The notes under the pieces are model-generated. The model did not search any database. It saw nothing but the letters and a program-made list of their open reading frames with translations, and had not been told where the DNA came from. From contig NC_091135.1 in the NCBI RefSeq assembly GCF_041381155.1, positions 65,065,067 through 65,129,066 of the forward strand: a DNA stretch of 64,000 bases, read 5' to 3'. Each line of letters starts with the position of its first letter. Positions within the stretch are counted from its first letter, which is position 1. A program made the translations under genes and the position numbers. This stretch comes from Argopecten irradians. Its lineage: Eukaryota; Mollusca; Bivalvia; Pectinida; Pectinidae. This document shows positions 12,121 to 24,095 of the stretch, one piece after another.

Positions 12121-13376
12121 CGACACGGACATGATAGCGAACTGGTGATAACTTGGATTACTGATGATACATCGATATCAGTGATGGAATTCGAAGTGAA
12201 CAATTTCTGGACGTGACTTGCTATAATACTCTTTTGTTATAGATGTTTATATCTTCGTGTAGTTTCGTAGGTTGTTGTTGGTGTGGTGTATAGATGTATG
12301 ACAAATGAACAACATCGATATCAGTGATAGTGAATTCGAAGTGAACAATTTCTTGGATTACCGTGACTTGCTATAATATCTCTTTTGATACACACAAACC
12401 AATCTCTGCCAAAGATAAGGCATTTGATACACTTTAATTTTATGTAATTGTTCAAGTAACTCTGTTATTGAACGAGGCTCCAATCGCCTTTTGATCTGAC
12501 ATGAATTTCGAGTAACTAGCTGGTTAAAGCCTTAAAAAGTCATAAGCTGCTTGATCTACCAGTGATAACTATATCTGAGTTCCTGGACCGTGGACGCCTT
12601 TGAAACAATTGACCTGGATTAGGTATATAACGCAACGAGAGCTTGTGTATGGTTTTGTGAGTATCATGATGTCGATTCGGATTGGAACGTGTTCATTAAA
12701 TTGTATAAAGGGTTTGTGGAGTAAAAATTGTTGGTGGTCGACTCCTTGTATGCCATTGAATGGGTTCCTCTTTGACAACGGATATTGATTGAATGGCGAA
12801 TATTCATTTCACGCATTGGCGTTTTACTGCCTTATTCAAAATTTTTGTATTCTCCCCCGCATCAACGAATAATCCGGAATTTCCAAACTCATCTTCAAAA
12901 AATCTTACCAAGTGGATGCCAGATTATACCCTTCGTAAAGAAGCTAAGATGCGTTGCGCTTGTGCGACCCTGACGATTAAGTTGGTGGGTTTTAGGTCAG
13001 CCCCACTTATAGCGGTACAACAGACCTGGTGAAATTGGAGTGCACGAAAGTGTTTTTTATTGTGATATTTCTCAAATTGCAGCTTGAAAAGTTTTTCCTC
13101 TAGAGACTAGTTGGCGTTGAGGCCGTTTAAAGTTTAATACATAATCTGTGTTTTGCTCAGTAACCAGTCGTGGAAGTAACTTTTGAACCCAATTCTATGG
13201 GGAGTAGAATTCGACTCTGTACAGAGATTATTGGCGAGTTTAATTGCCACCCACAATGAGTGAAAATCCAACCTAGATATCATATATATAACAATAGTAG
13301 ATGTAATACACACAAATACAGTCTAAATGTTGTTATTACTATATATATAATACACTTCTATACATAAAATACATAC
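12121..13376. other. Space between convergent helicase and transposase genes
   Basis: An imperfect direct repeat of about 80 bp is found at about 12161-12240 and 12308-12390. The transposase donor site at 13377 predicts a further C-terminal exon here, but I cannot find one on the minus strand. Short open frames of about 60-80 codons have no recognisable features. Confidence 0.5.
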
Positions 13377-14057
13377 CAGCACAAAGTTCATAACACGATG
13401 AAAACCTTCTGGGCGATGAATGAAGCCACCAAGTCTTTCAAAATCTGTTTCACCATTTGCCATGGCTTGCTGTGCACTGTAGGCTCTTTCGTTTGTTAAA
13501 ACATCTCCTCCAAACACAATATTCTGTATCACCTTTGGCTTGGTTCCATGTGTGTGAGGGACAAATTTCTGTTGGATCCGGTTGAGTATGGTGATGATTC
13601 CTTCACTGTCATTTTCGCTTCTATCTATCAGTTCACAAAGCATGTATTCTGACTTCTTGCTCATCTCCTCCATGTACTTATGTTCCAGACAGGACGGCAC
13701 AAGGTATGCATACTGTTTCAAGAAAAAGTAACATGTTCTGTAACTGTTTTAGCAACGAAGTGTATAAAATCCGTCTCCAAAGATGAAACATCATCTACTG
13801 AGGGAACAAACAGGGATGTTGGAGCAGTTGAAACAGTCATCTGTGGTGCATCATTTGAGAGGTGGTGGGCATGCACACGTTTGTTGACAGCACAGTATAT
13901 AGAAACCAGTGCAAACTCTTTCTTTGGCTGTCCTTGGTCATTTGATTTGGTGTAATGGATATATCAAAATTGTCCCCAATAATCTCAAAGGGCACACATG
14001 TACACGACTGATCCAATGTGGTACTACCAGGAGAAGGCAGTGTGGGTATCTGAAGTC

Positions 14058-14224
14058 TTGTGATGTCAGAACTCGGATTTGTGATGTCAGAACTCGGTTT
14101 TGTGATGTCAGAACTCAGTTTTACGATGTCAGAACTCGGTTTGATGATGTCAGAACTCAGTTTGATGATGTCAGAACTCGGTTTGGTGATGTCAGAACTC
14201 AGTTTGGTGATGTCAGAACCTAGT
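14058..14224 (-). repeat. 21-bp minisatellite coding a 7-residue repeat
   Basis: About eight copies of a 21-bp unit (GATGTCAGAACTCRGTTT core) lie in the transposase exon and translate as SSDITKP-type heptads on the minus strand. The unit is a multiple of three, so copy-number change does not alter the frame. Confidence 0.88.
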
Positions 14225-14840
14225 TGAGAGGTAGGAAAGTTGAAGTGTTCATTTCCACGCAGGGATGGTTCCAGAGAGTTCAAATCTACGACGATGAGAT
14301 TCATGAATGATGAGCAGTATAGTAGTTGTTGTAATGCAAACACTGTAGATGGATTGATGACAGTTTCAACATTCTTTAGCTGGCTATCAATTTCAATGGA
14401 CTTCACCGATACCGTTTCCTTCACTTTTTTCACCTGCACGTGTCTTTCAATGTCTCTGACAGAATTCTCCACTCTAGCAGAAATCAAATGTCTATGGTGT
14501 GCAACAATGGCCTTCTTTTTTCTTGTAAACTGTTGACGGTGAAACAGACACTCCCAGCTTGTGAAGAACATCTATTGTCTGTAAAAAATTAAGTTGAATT
14601 TTGAATTAAAATATTGTTAAAAAAATTTAAGTAACAGTTATTAAAATAGATTAAACTTTTATAAAACTAGATTACACCTTTTTCTTTGTAGTAGTGCATT
14701 AACTGACTGTGCATCATCCAACCAATACAGATTTCAATATCAAAGAAACAAATCTCATATCAGGCTTTGTCAGTTAAGTACTAGTGTATACGTGCAAGTA
14801 CATTTAAACTTCAATTGGTGTTGTTTTACATATGCATAGT

Positions 14841-14866
14841 AATATATATATATATATATATATATA
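14841..14866. repeat. (TA)n microsatellite
   Basis: Simple TA repeat in the transposase intron. Confidence 0.9.
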
Positions 14867-15094
14867 ACTGAAGTGTCCTGTATGTGTGAACGTCTAATTT
14901 GTTGGTTTTACCTTAAACTTATTAGCAAGTGTGTTATCATATTTTGAAAAGGGTCATATTGTAGTAGTTGGTGGCTACCTAATTAATAGTAAAGGAATTG
15001 GTAAAGTATATATGTTGCGCAAGGATATAAATATAACCATGAAAATACTGTTTCATTTGTGAGCTTCCCAAACAAAATTTCATGGCGAGTTTAA

Positions 15095-18000
15095 AGCGAA
15101 TAGTCGGGCAAGTGACTGTAAAATCGGTAAAAATGGTATTAATATATCCGGTATAATTTCTTATGAATTAGAAAAATAAAACTTTCCGTCAAAATCGCTG
15201 TACTTGCGAAGAAAATAATAATATCTATGGGAATCCTAAAAGTCCTCCCGACCGGCTATGAGTGCAGTTCAATCTTAACGCATGCGCAACATCCACCACT
15301 CTCCGTAGTAAACAAAACATGGCTACCGTAGTTTTGAACCAAAAGGTTTCCGCCAAAACAACCAACTGACTCACCTAAAATGCGAAAGGAAGGGCAATGG
15401 AGCAGCGACAATCCCAACAACTGACTCGGTAAACATTACGACGCATGGAGAGTGTTAATACAACTTGTTATAGTGAAGAGAACAGTTCAAACGAGCACGC
15501 GGCTCCGGACCGCTACTGAACGTACAAATGTACCTAGGCCTACTACCCGGTACTCCCTGCTCAGCTGATAGTGAGTGAGACTTCGTATTTTGATCATTAT
15601 GTAAATAGTCCCTAGCAGTATTTTTTCATAAATGAGTGGTCACATATGGTCACATGTTTCATACCTGTTCCCCAATCGCGTAAAACGTAACTCTGGGGTA
15701 AATAGCGGTTCTTTCGTGGGGCCTCTTTAGGGGTAATGAATGTCCTGTATATTTATAAAATGTACCGTTGTAATGCATGTACAGTTAGAATGTAACCGCT
15801 AGTGCATTATCAAGCTAAGATATGTTTCAATTAATCTATAATATTATGATACCGGTCAATTCATACAGTTCTGATGTATATATTTATAGATTTTTAATTT
15901 GTAAATTTTTGTTCTGTACATGTTCTGGTAGTGTTATACACGTACATTGTATATAGGATTTACATTGTAGGTTAATTGGTAAAATTGTATTGTATATGTT
16001 CTGATATACACATATACATATGTACATGTAGGTTTTAGCTTGTTCTTTAGATATATTTGGAGGACACATACAGTATTATTTCTGGTCATAATAATAAATA
16101 GTGTTTGTATATTTATTACAACTGTACCTGGTTCATGTGTATATGACAAACTTTACAGAGTTGAAATGTACTGCAGCCATGTATCATTTATAATTATTCT
16201 GAATTTTTGTTGGAACTATAGATAATGAATTTTGTATCTTTTTTGAAACAATATTTGATTCTATCAAATGCATCAGTGACACATTCACAACTTATAAAAT
16301 GTTTTCTCTAAAAAAAAAAAAAAAAACCTGTAGAATGAACCTACATTTATTCATTTATATATATTTGAAATTGATCATTTCAATTTTTGTCATATTCAAC
16401 AGATATAAAAAATTGCTGGTTCTTTTTTTCAGGCACCATGCATGCATAGTGACATGAATACAGAAAGTTCATCCCTTGGACCTGTATACAAGTGTATGTA
16501 TACATATACATACAATTAGCATCATATGAAGACTGAAGAATGTTGATTTGAGTGCTCTTGAAAGTAAACTTTTCCAATATGGACCTAGAAGATCATGAAC
16601 AGAACATTTAAACAGTATTGATTGAATATTTGTTTATATTAGTCCTCTAGATCCAGTCATTATAATTCTTGCATCCATATGCCTGCCCATTTGTTTGTCA
16701 GGGCTTGTGAGATAGCTTTTCAATAACTTTTAAAAGATAAGGATTTTTTTTACATATAGCAATATAGATACCATTGTCTTAGGATTTCTAAATTCTACTT
16801 TACAAGAGAGTAGACTCAACATATAAATAAAACCATAAAACTAGCAAGTTATCTGAAATGTTAAAAATCTTTTTGTCTGAACCAAATTTCACATTTATTG
16901 TCTATGTGTAACTTGTACATAGACCATTTATGTATTAATACTGTAGTAACAGTGATTACAAACACATAGACTAAAATGTAGTATGTAGTACTATGTACAT
17001 CTGTCTTTGATTTGAGTTCTCAACAAAAAAAGTGGTACCTATTGGGAAGTTGTGACTTGGGCGGAGGGTGAAATACAGAAGAAATAGCTACACATGGAAA
17101 AAAGAAAGATATACAGTACCATATGGATTCAAAGTTGCTCCAAAATCAATGAGACTAAATAACCAAAAAAAAAAAGCCATGTAAACCCCAAATATGCAAT
17201 GACCAGATCAATGATAAAGCACCCTTCCACTTCCAGTTATCTGTAGCTATTTCTTCTATATTTCACCCCCCACTCAAGTTACAACTTCCAAACCTCATGA
17301 TTCTTCTGTCTTTTAGCCCCCCCCCCCCACCCCCCCAACACACACATACCTGATTGAATGTCATGTTATTTCAGGTTCCTATTCAGGTATTATTCCTAAA
17401 AACCAAAAAGGGTATACACACTGTGTACTCTCAAAGGAGGGGAACAACTTCATTCAAAAATGGAATTTACAATTTCATCTTAATTTTGAAATTTTCAATT
17501 TAATTAATTACTGGACTATTAAAACAGTATAGAACCCCTCGGCTACAGACAAAGTACTGTGGTACACATTTCTCTTAATTAATTACTTTTCTTCCAACTC
17601 AATCATCTTTTTCTCCAGAGCACAAAAAAGAACAGGAAACAACAGAAAAGGAAAGTAACATACATGTAGGCCTATATGTTTTCTGGAAATATATATGATG
17701 TGTTAATTCTCACAGCATAGACCTTATGTTTTCTGGAAATATATATGATGTGTTAATTCTCACAGCATAGGCCTACATGAATGTGAAGAATTAAATATTA
17801 TCAATGTTTGAGAGAATTTCCTAGTTGTAATTCTATAGCAGCTACATGGAATGTACGTTTACATATATACATTGTACGATACATAAACATCATAAAAGTT
17901 TCTTTCCTTCCAGCTGGACATTCATGTCATCTCTCTCCAGAACTCAAATATTGTTTACAAAAGAAAACAACCAGAGACATAGATAATTGAATTAAATCTC

Positions 18001-18628
18001 TGCAAAAAACTACACGAATAATTGAACACATATATTGTACTTGTAAAATATCTATGTATGAGCTAATTTATTTTCACATCTTTGACAGCTACATGCATGG
18101 ACGTTCTATGGAACGTTTTCGTGTGGTTTTAAATGGGAAATTATGTTACGATTATTTGTATTTAACCTTCATGATTCGGTTGATGTAAAATACGACGAAT
18201 GCGATGCTGCAATAATTGCCCCTTGCCGGGGCCCCATCTCTGCATCGGCCGAATATTTGTGTCGATTTCCATGTACAAGATGCTTTTATCGAAAAATGAT
18301 TACAAAGCATTGTCATTAATGTAAGAATACTTCATTTGCATCAAAATGTATCATCTCAAAACAACAATTTGCACACCGCATTAGTGGTTTATCACACGAA
18401 ACGAAACCGACACGACTGAGAAACACATGTCCATGTTGACATTTCCACGCAGCCTCGTTTTCAAAGAGTTTGGGGAATTTATATTTAGAACTGTGCTAAA
18501 TTTCCCCAAAATTTCAATGGTCAAAACTGGACACCGTAAGCAGAACTTGACCATCATTATGGTATACAATGACTTTTGGAAGGCCAAAGAACGCATTTAG
18601 ACTGGTTTCCTTTGCCCGACTATTCACT
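15095..18628 (-). mobile_element. Non-autonomous deletion derivative of the AcademH-like transposon
   Basis: A 3534-bp element with the family terminal repeats (AGCGAATAGTCGGGCAA at the left, its complement ending CTATTCACT at the right), flanked by TTAA (15091-15094, 18629-18632). Positions 15095-15383 match the right end of the 16-kb element (21530-21819); 15375-18628 match its left flank (5722-10202). The two parts meet at GCATTTTAG (complement at 15375-15383), which occurs at both parental edges (10194-10202, 21530-21538). It lies inverted in the second transposase intron and has no coding capacity. A 166-bp stretch at about 15422-15587 has no match in the left flank. Confidence 0.87.
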
Positions 18629-20311
18629 TTAACACACTCAGTTCTATTTCACATCAGGTTATAAACCATTAATACTCCATCCGATTATAATCATCAATCA
18701 ATGTTTACACTGCCAATGACAAAACTTCAATTTATCGGAGAGTAGAGTTTACTTCCAATACTATTATTACACGTGTATTATGTATAAAAATCCTCATACA
18801 TCAGAGTTACTTCACTTCATTTTCAATGACATATTTAGCATGGCGCTTGACACAGCCGATACACAGTCTACATATATATATGCAATCTTAAGTCATACTA
18901 AACGCGTTAATTCTGCAAAATCTGTGCTTTAGTACCACTACCACTTCAAGATTTACTTACGAAAAGAAAGAGTTTGGAAATCACATTTTTGTCACCATTT
19001 ACAGGTAGAAAAAAAAAAATCATTTAAAAAACCTAGTTAATAATTATAGCTATGCAGAAATGAAACTAAAACAAGGTATGAGTGGTAATTATAACTAAAA
19101 TGAATCTTAGGATTGTTCAGGAAATCAGGTCTAATTATATATAATATAATGGACCACCAAAAATTAATGCAATATGTCCTAATTATATCTTGCCAGATAA
19201 GTGAAATGTATATATATTTCTGACCTGGAATATGTATATGTAAATTTACAATAGTGGTGGTTAATAATTAGTTCTGGGAATCGCTCTGATATCCAAGATC
19301 GATTAACGGTCTTGTAACATCGATCAATAATTAATATCTTATGGTCCTGCTGGCCACCGAATGAATAAGTTAGTGTCAACCCCATGTGTAATATATATAA
19401 TCAATGATAATTAAATCACCCAAATAAATCACTTTATGATATATCCCAAAATCATTATCCAGTAGTTCAATAGTATATATTAATATTTCAGCAAATATTT
19501 TAAGTACATACCTCATTGGTTGCTCCACCTTCATCCATCACTAGTCCTGTCGCACAATGCAGTTGGTTTAACTCTGGGCACCGGCATCTTATCAAGGAAG
19601 CTCCTGCGAAGATGACAGCTGGATTGAAGCCCTCGTCGAAGGATCCAGAGTTTGAAATGGTTCTTAAAACATGTGCAAACAACGGAGATGTCTGTTCCCA
19701 TTCTTTCAGGATGACGTTTAAATCTAAAGATTTAATATCCTCAGGTGTTACCTTTCTCAACTCTGAACTGTTGGTTTTCTTTGTAATTAATTTACATTCT
19801 TTTTCCAGTTGCTTAAGAAAGCAGTTTTCCAATTCATTTCTAAAAGTTTCCTGCTTAAGAAGAAGACGTGCTACATGCTGTGAGGTGCGTCCTTTGGCAA
19901 TGGCCTGACAAATGACTTGAAATTCTTTGTCTTTCACTCTGGTTGTCTGGATTTGCCCTCCATTACTGGTTAAAATCTGAAAAAAAATTAACGCACTTAT
20001 ATTTTCCTGTACAAATATGATTTATGCTATATAATATCCCTATATAAATGGACTAATTTTAGTTATCGATCATGATCATATCCCAGACGCATCAACATTC
20101 AGATTTATAAATTAAATATACAAAAAAATAATTATATACTTGTTAATAATAATCACATATAGACATCTGCTTATATCAGGATTCTAACTTGGCCAAGATA
20201 AGTTATGCATAATGGACTGATCTCATCAAAAAAAATTATCATAATTTTCATTCACATTCATTATACAGATGCTATATATATTAAAACAATAATTAAACAC
20301 TACAAATCTTA

Positions 20312-20660
20312 AAGGCCCACTACCTTTCCGAAACGTTTTTTGATTTTTAAAATGGGAATGTAAAACGAGATTAATAATTTAGTCGAGTGGCAAAAGTTAT
20401 TAACTTAACGTTAATACTACACTTATTATCACCTCCTAAACAATTTAATTAAAGTATATAAAATGTTAATTTTCATAACGCGGGTCGTCTTATGATTTCC
20501 CCCGTCGAAATGACTCTCCATTGTTATCATATATTACGCAGGAAATCTTGCATATGTTTGGTGTTGTAACCTCATCTTAGGCCATCGGTATATATTTTCT
20601 GAGGTAATTAATGTTTTTAAAAAAATCTTTATATTTTGCTCCGGAAAGGTAATGGGCCTT
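20312..20660. mobile_element. MITE with TA target duplication
   Basis: 349 bp with terminal inverted repeats AAGGCCCACTACCTTTCCG at the left and the matching complement at the right (one or two mismatches), flanked by TA (20310-20311, 20661-20662). This suggests a Tc1/mariner-type non-autonomous element. It lies in the first transposase intron. Confidence 0.8.
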
Positions 20661-21822
20661 TAAAGGACATATGAGTGACATTATATATAATTATATATAA
20701 TTCATATATGGTCAAGTAGCTATATTGTAATAGCGACAGTACAGACAAGTCGATATAATTATAAATTAATAGATATAATAATTAATTCCTTACCTGTACA
20801 TCTGAAGCATTAGTGAAAGGAACATTTGAATTCCTCGCTGGTTTCTTCACAGGGTCACTGTCTTTTGCATTGAACTCTGTTTGCGTTGATGCAGATACAT
20901 GGATTGGTGTCTGAAGCCTAATAGTTGGTAATCGAATCTGTCGTGGTGATTTTAATTTAACTTTTTTCGACGACTTCGGAGTCAGCTTTAATTTCCGTTT
21001 GACACACGGATGTTTGACAGGGGTGGAAGGTAATCTTTCGATTTTTTCATACTTTAAACAATGTTTGCGTAAGTCCTGAATGCACGAACTCTTTGCAGTC
21101 TCTAACTTTTCATGCAATGTTTCTATGTCCTGTTCAATTTTAATCACGCGTTTACACTTGTAAATGCAATGGTGACATACATAGCCATCCTTTGATAAAG
21201 TTCTGTCTGATAACTGGAAAACAGACTCGAACTGGTCCAAAACATTACCACACTTACGGTATGATGCCTTGGGGTCAATGTTCTGGAGGCAAATAACACA
21301 TGTCTTTTCCATTTTTAGCTCCGTGATTGTTAGTATTGTCACTCATGACTGCGTTTTCATGTAAACAAATATGGCGCCGACCTGTCAAAGTTTTCGCGGA
21401 TTTTTTTGTGTGGATGGCTCTGATTGGTCAGCGCGAAATGACGCACTGCGCATGTAATCCAGAAAATATCGAAGGATAACCCAGAGGTTGGTATAGCGAT
21501 AGCTTGACAGCCGATGGGTGCCGAGAATGGCATTTTAGGTGAGTCAGTTGGTTGTTTTGGCGGAAACCTTTTGGTTCAAAACTACGGTAGCCATGTTTTG
21601 TTTACTACGGAGAGTGGTGGATGTTGCGCATGCGTTAAGAGTGAACTGCACTGATAGCCGGTCGGGAGGACGCATTAGGATTTCCATAATAAATATTAAT
21701 TTCTTCGCATACAGAGCGATTTTGATGTGAGATTTTATTTTTCTATTTCATAAGAAATTATACTGGATATATTAACACCATTTTAGCGATTTTAGCCCTT
21801 CTTTGCCCGACTATTCGCTTTA

Positions 21823-22193
21823 ATATACCTCTACTTTATTTACGCTATATAAAAGTTACTTGGTTAAATTGACTAGCTCCCTACTTTTTTCCAAAACCCT
21901 CGCTCAGTTGTGTGCTAGTACACCCCTGGAAGCTAGCACACACCCGGACTCGGCTATTTCCGTTTAACCAATCAGATTCGAGGTGGGCGGGACTTGTTTC
22001 CGATCACGCCATCAGTTGCTAGGTGACGTAACAATTGGGCGGAGCTAGTTTCCGATCACGCCATCTCCGTTGACGCAGAGATTTAAATAGTATTTAAATC
22101 TCTGGTTGACGTACTCAGACGACGTTAGTATCGATCGGAATCTGTTACCGAACACGTCGTCATGTTTATCTTGTAAGTGAGAGGGGGGAGTTT
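21823..22193. other. GC-richer stretch without a recognised gene
   Basis: Contains a CCAAT motif and two GGGCGG-like boxes near 21970-22040, a short direct repeat (TTTCCGATCACGCCATC, near 21997 and 22049), and a local palindrome of AGAGATTTAAATA. It could be an old promoter or CpG-rich element; no open frame of note follows. Confidence 0.4.
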
Positions 22194-22197
22194 CTAG

Positions 22198-22984
22198 TAT
22201 AGCGGACCCCGGAAGTTTAGAAACATAATAATCAGTGCGCATGTCAGAGGTTGCTACGGATCATGTAAATATGTCGCCATTTTGAATCACCGCTTCGAAG
22301 AGCCGACGGGGGTTCGGGGGTGAAACCCCCGAGAAAAGAAAAAAAAAAACAACTCAATTTTACATCTTGAACTCATCTTAACTGTTTTTGTAGCATTTTA
22401 AATATTTAAAAAACAATTCTAGGACGTTTGAAAGGAACTTTGGCCTCAATGTGATCTTCGATAATGTTTGGACCATGGCCAGCACATGTGAACACCGATT
22501 CGCTGTCTTTTCCATGCCAAATTTTCCTCTGTTGAGCAATATTTACCTGACAAACTGAAAAATGATCCAATTTCAATAAGCCAGTGGATGGATATTGCCA
22601 CGTTTTCATTATTTCTGTCATATATCCTTCATTCGAATCGTCACCATCGTAAACTACACGTGTACTTGTGTTTACAAATAAAATCAAAGTCCGTAAAATC
22701 ACTCATTGCGCATGTTCAGCGCGTGCTCGGCTGACAACCAAAACGAAATTCCGAATTTTTTTCTCGTACAGTCTACAATGTTTTCCGCATGATCCTTAGT
22801 TAAAAACTTTGTTGAAAACTTCAGTTTTTAACCAAAAAAGGACACGGTAAGCTCAAATTTTAACATTTTTTTGCATAAAAACCCATATTTTTAATTTTTG
22901 ACCGCCCGCTCACGCGGTCTCTATATATACAGGTCGCCGTCAATAAACTCGTGATATTTCGCGGAAAAAATGGGGTCCGCTATA
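22198..22984. mobile_element. 787-bp TIR-bounded element carrying an ORF
   Basis: Perfect 13-bp terminal inverted repeat TATAGCGGACCCC (22198-22210) and its complement (22972-22984), each bordered by CTAG (22194-22197, 22985-22988), giving 17-18 bp of inverted match overall. The interior is not repetitive on its face and includes a minus-strand open frame (22406-22702). The superfamily is not assigned. Confidence 0.72.
22406..22702 (-). CDS. Unrecognised ORF inside the TIR element
   Basis: A 98-codon minus-strand frame (starting from GTG; the first internal ATG is at M28) of balanced composition, ending IEAKVPFKRPRIVF. I do not recognise the family. An overlapping frame starting at an upstream ATG (MSDFTDFDFICKH) looks like the natural start, with the two frames offset near the join, so this may be the decayed first exon of a captured gene. 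No splice structure is evident. It may equally be chance. Confidence 0.3.
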   Translation of the reverse strand: MILRTLILFVNTSTRVVYDGDDSNEGYMTEIMKTWQYPSTGLLKLDHFSVCQVNIAQQRKIWHGKDSESVFTCAGHGPNIIEDHIEAKVPFKRPRIVF

Positions 22985-22988
22985 CTAG

Positions 22989-23917
22989 ATGTGTTCCGTG
23001 AGAGGATTGTGAAAAATGCAATGGGGTCAGAGGATTTACCTTTAATATGTACAAGTACAATGTACGTACAGTTGTTATGTATATATTTAGGCTACCTGTA
23101 AGTGGTTAACGTCTCGGAATTTCAACAATACTTGTATATTTTAGTATCATGCCTAGTGGTATAAATGTTGAAATATTGAGAAATCATAGCTGAATCAAAT
23201 TTTAACCTGCGGTTTGAATAGAAGCAAAACAAGACGGAAATGGAATCACAATATTATCATCTCGGAATAATTTGTATGTTTGAAGATAAGATTACACTGT
23301 GTAGATCCATTACAATGTCAAATTCTCTCAATCTCTAATGACCATTGCCGTAACGTTACGCGACAGGAATATATAGCGTATGAGAGAAATATATTTTAGT
23401 CCAATCATAGCTTTTGTATGTAGGCCTATCGGTATATTGTGCTCCGCCTCGGGAAATAGACAAGTCTCGGGAAACCCATTCTCGGCACCCATCGGCTGTC
23501 AAGCTATCGCTATACCAACAGACAGAGTGAAATGAAGGGAAGTAACTCTGATGGATGAGAATGCGGGAAACCGGAAACTTGCTATATCCCTCAACCCCAT
23601 ACTTTAACTGTATACTGTCGCATACTAAAAAGTATTTCGTTAGCACGAAAGGACTGCTTTCACACGCAATAACATTTTTTATGTCCTATATACATATATA
23701 CACATACATGTGACTACTGATAGGGAAATTAGGACCAGATGGAACTACAGTAGAAGTGGGAAATGCTGAATGTAATTGAAGTGGAAGCGAAATATCACAG
23801 AAACAATAGCATTGGATAAATCTTTTACTTGATTTAAAAATACAACATAGAATCGTAGATTCATATTACATCCAAAGGAGTTTATCAGTTTTCAAAACGA
23901 AGACTCAAAAGTTGTTT
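22989..23917. other. Intergenic DNA with a transposon-related fragment
   Basis: No gene recognised. 23476-23519 is a 44-bp inverted match to the inner right flank of the big transposon (21487-21530). 23526-23563 is an inverted match to 10205-10243, just upstream of the helicase. The remainder is AT-rich. Confidence 0.6.
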
Positions 23918-24095
23918 GGTTGATTGGTGAAACATCCAATTAACAGCCAGTGCATGTTATTAAAAAGGGTTTAGGAGGAGGAGGGATGCTGGAGTATCCT
24001 GTAGAAAAATCACCGGACTAAGGTCAGTACCTGGCGACTATCCTACGTGGAATTCGAATTTAGGACCCAGAAGCGAATATCTTTGGACTCAGAAT
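23918..24095 (-). mobile_element. Old SINE copy, molluscan type
   Basis: A diverged relative of the SINE at 45848-46065, in the same orientation. It shares the AACAGCCAG tail region, the GGAGTATCC and GTCAGTACCTGGCRACT stretches, and a decayed B box (GGAATTCGAAT complement). Many mismatches suggest considerable age. Confidence 0.65.

Larger units (their letters stand above)
13377..21312 (-). pseudogene. DUF6589/Academ-type transposase, frameshifted
   Basis: Exons (minus) are 20794-21312, 19512-19976 and 13377-14578, all with GT-AG borders and phase 0 joins. The start is the ATG at 21312 (MEKTCVIC); a longer frame begins with GTG. Exon 1 has an N-terminal zinc-binding cysteine set (CVIC, CHHC) and a basic region; exon 2 is helical. 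Exon 3 has GDNFDI and FGGDVLTNERA, which resemble the two aspartate-bearing motifs of DUF6589 proteins. Frame changes are needed near 14520 (an A-rich run), near 13900 and near 13725 (a T run). A 7-residue repeat (SSDITKP) fills the middle of exon 3. The C-terminal end with the last catalytic residue is not found. A CCAAT box lies upstream on the minus strand at 21421-21430. It is presumed to be the element's cut-and-paste enzyme, now dead. Confidence 0.75.
5722..21819. mobile_element. 16.1-kb AcademH-like DNA transposon
   Basis: Both ends carry the same inverted terminal sequence, AGYGAATAGTCGGGCAA, at 5722 pointing right and at 21819 pointing left. They are flanked by TTA at 5719-5721 and 21820-21822. 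Inside are a RecQ-like helicase gene on + and a DUF6589-type transposase gene on -, facing each other. This gene pair matches what I recall of helicase-carrying Academ elements (AcademH) of animals and fungi. Because an inner relative is flanked by TTAA, a Kolobok-like placement is the main alternative. Nested inside are a solo LTR (6670-7864), a non-autonomous derivative (15095-18628) and a MITE (20312-20660). The transposase is broken by frameshifts; the helicase frame is open. Confidence 0.78.

Noticed and set aside
14058-14224. CRISPR-like array
   Set aside because: The 21-bp units are directly adjacent with no spacers, in a eukaryotic transposase exon.
13837-14571. Stand-alone 244-residue protein gene
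   Set aside because: It is one frame of the broken transposase exon; splice sites and neighbouring frames show it belongs to a larger gene.
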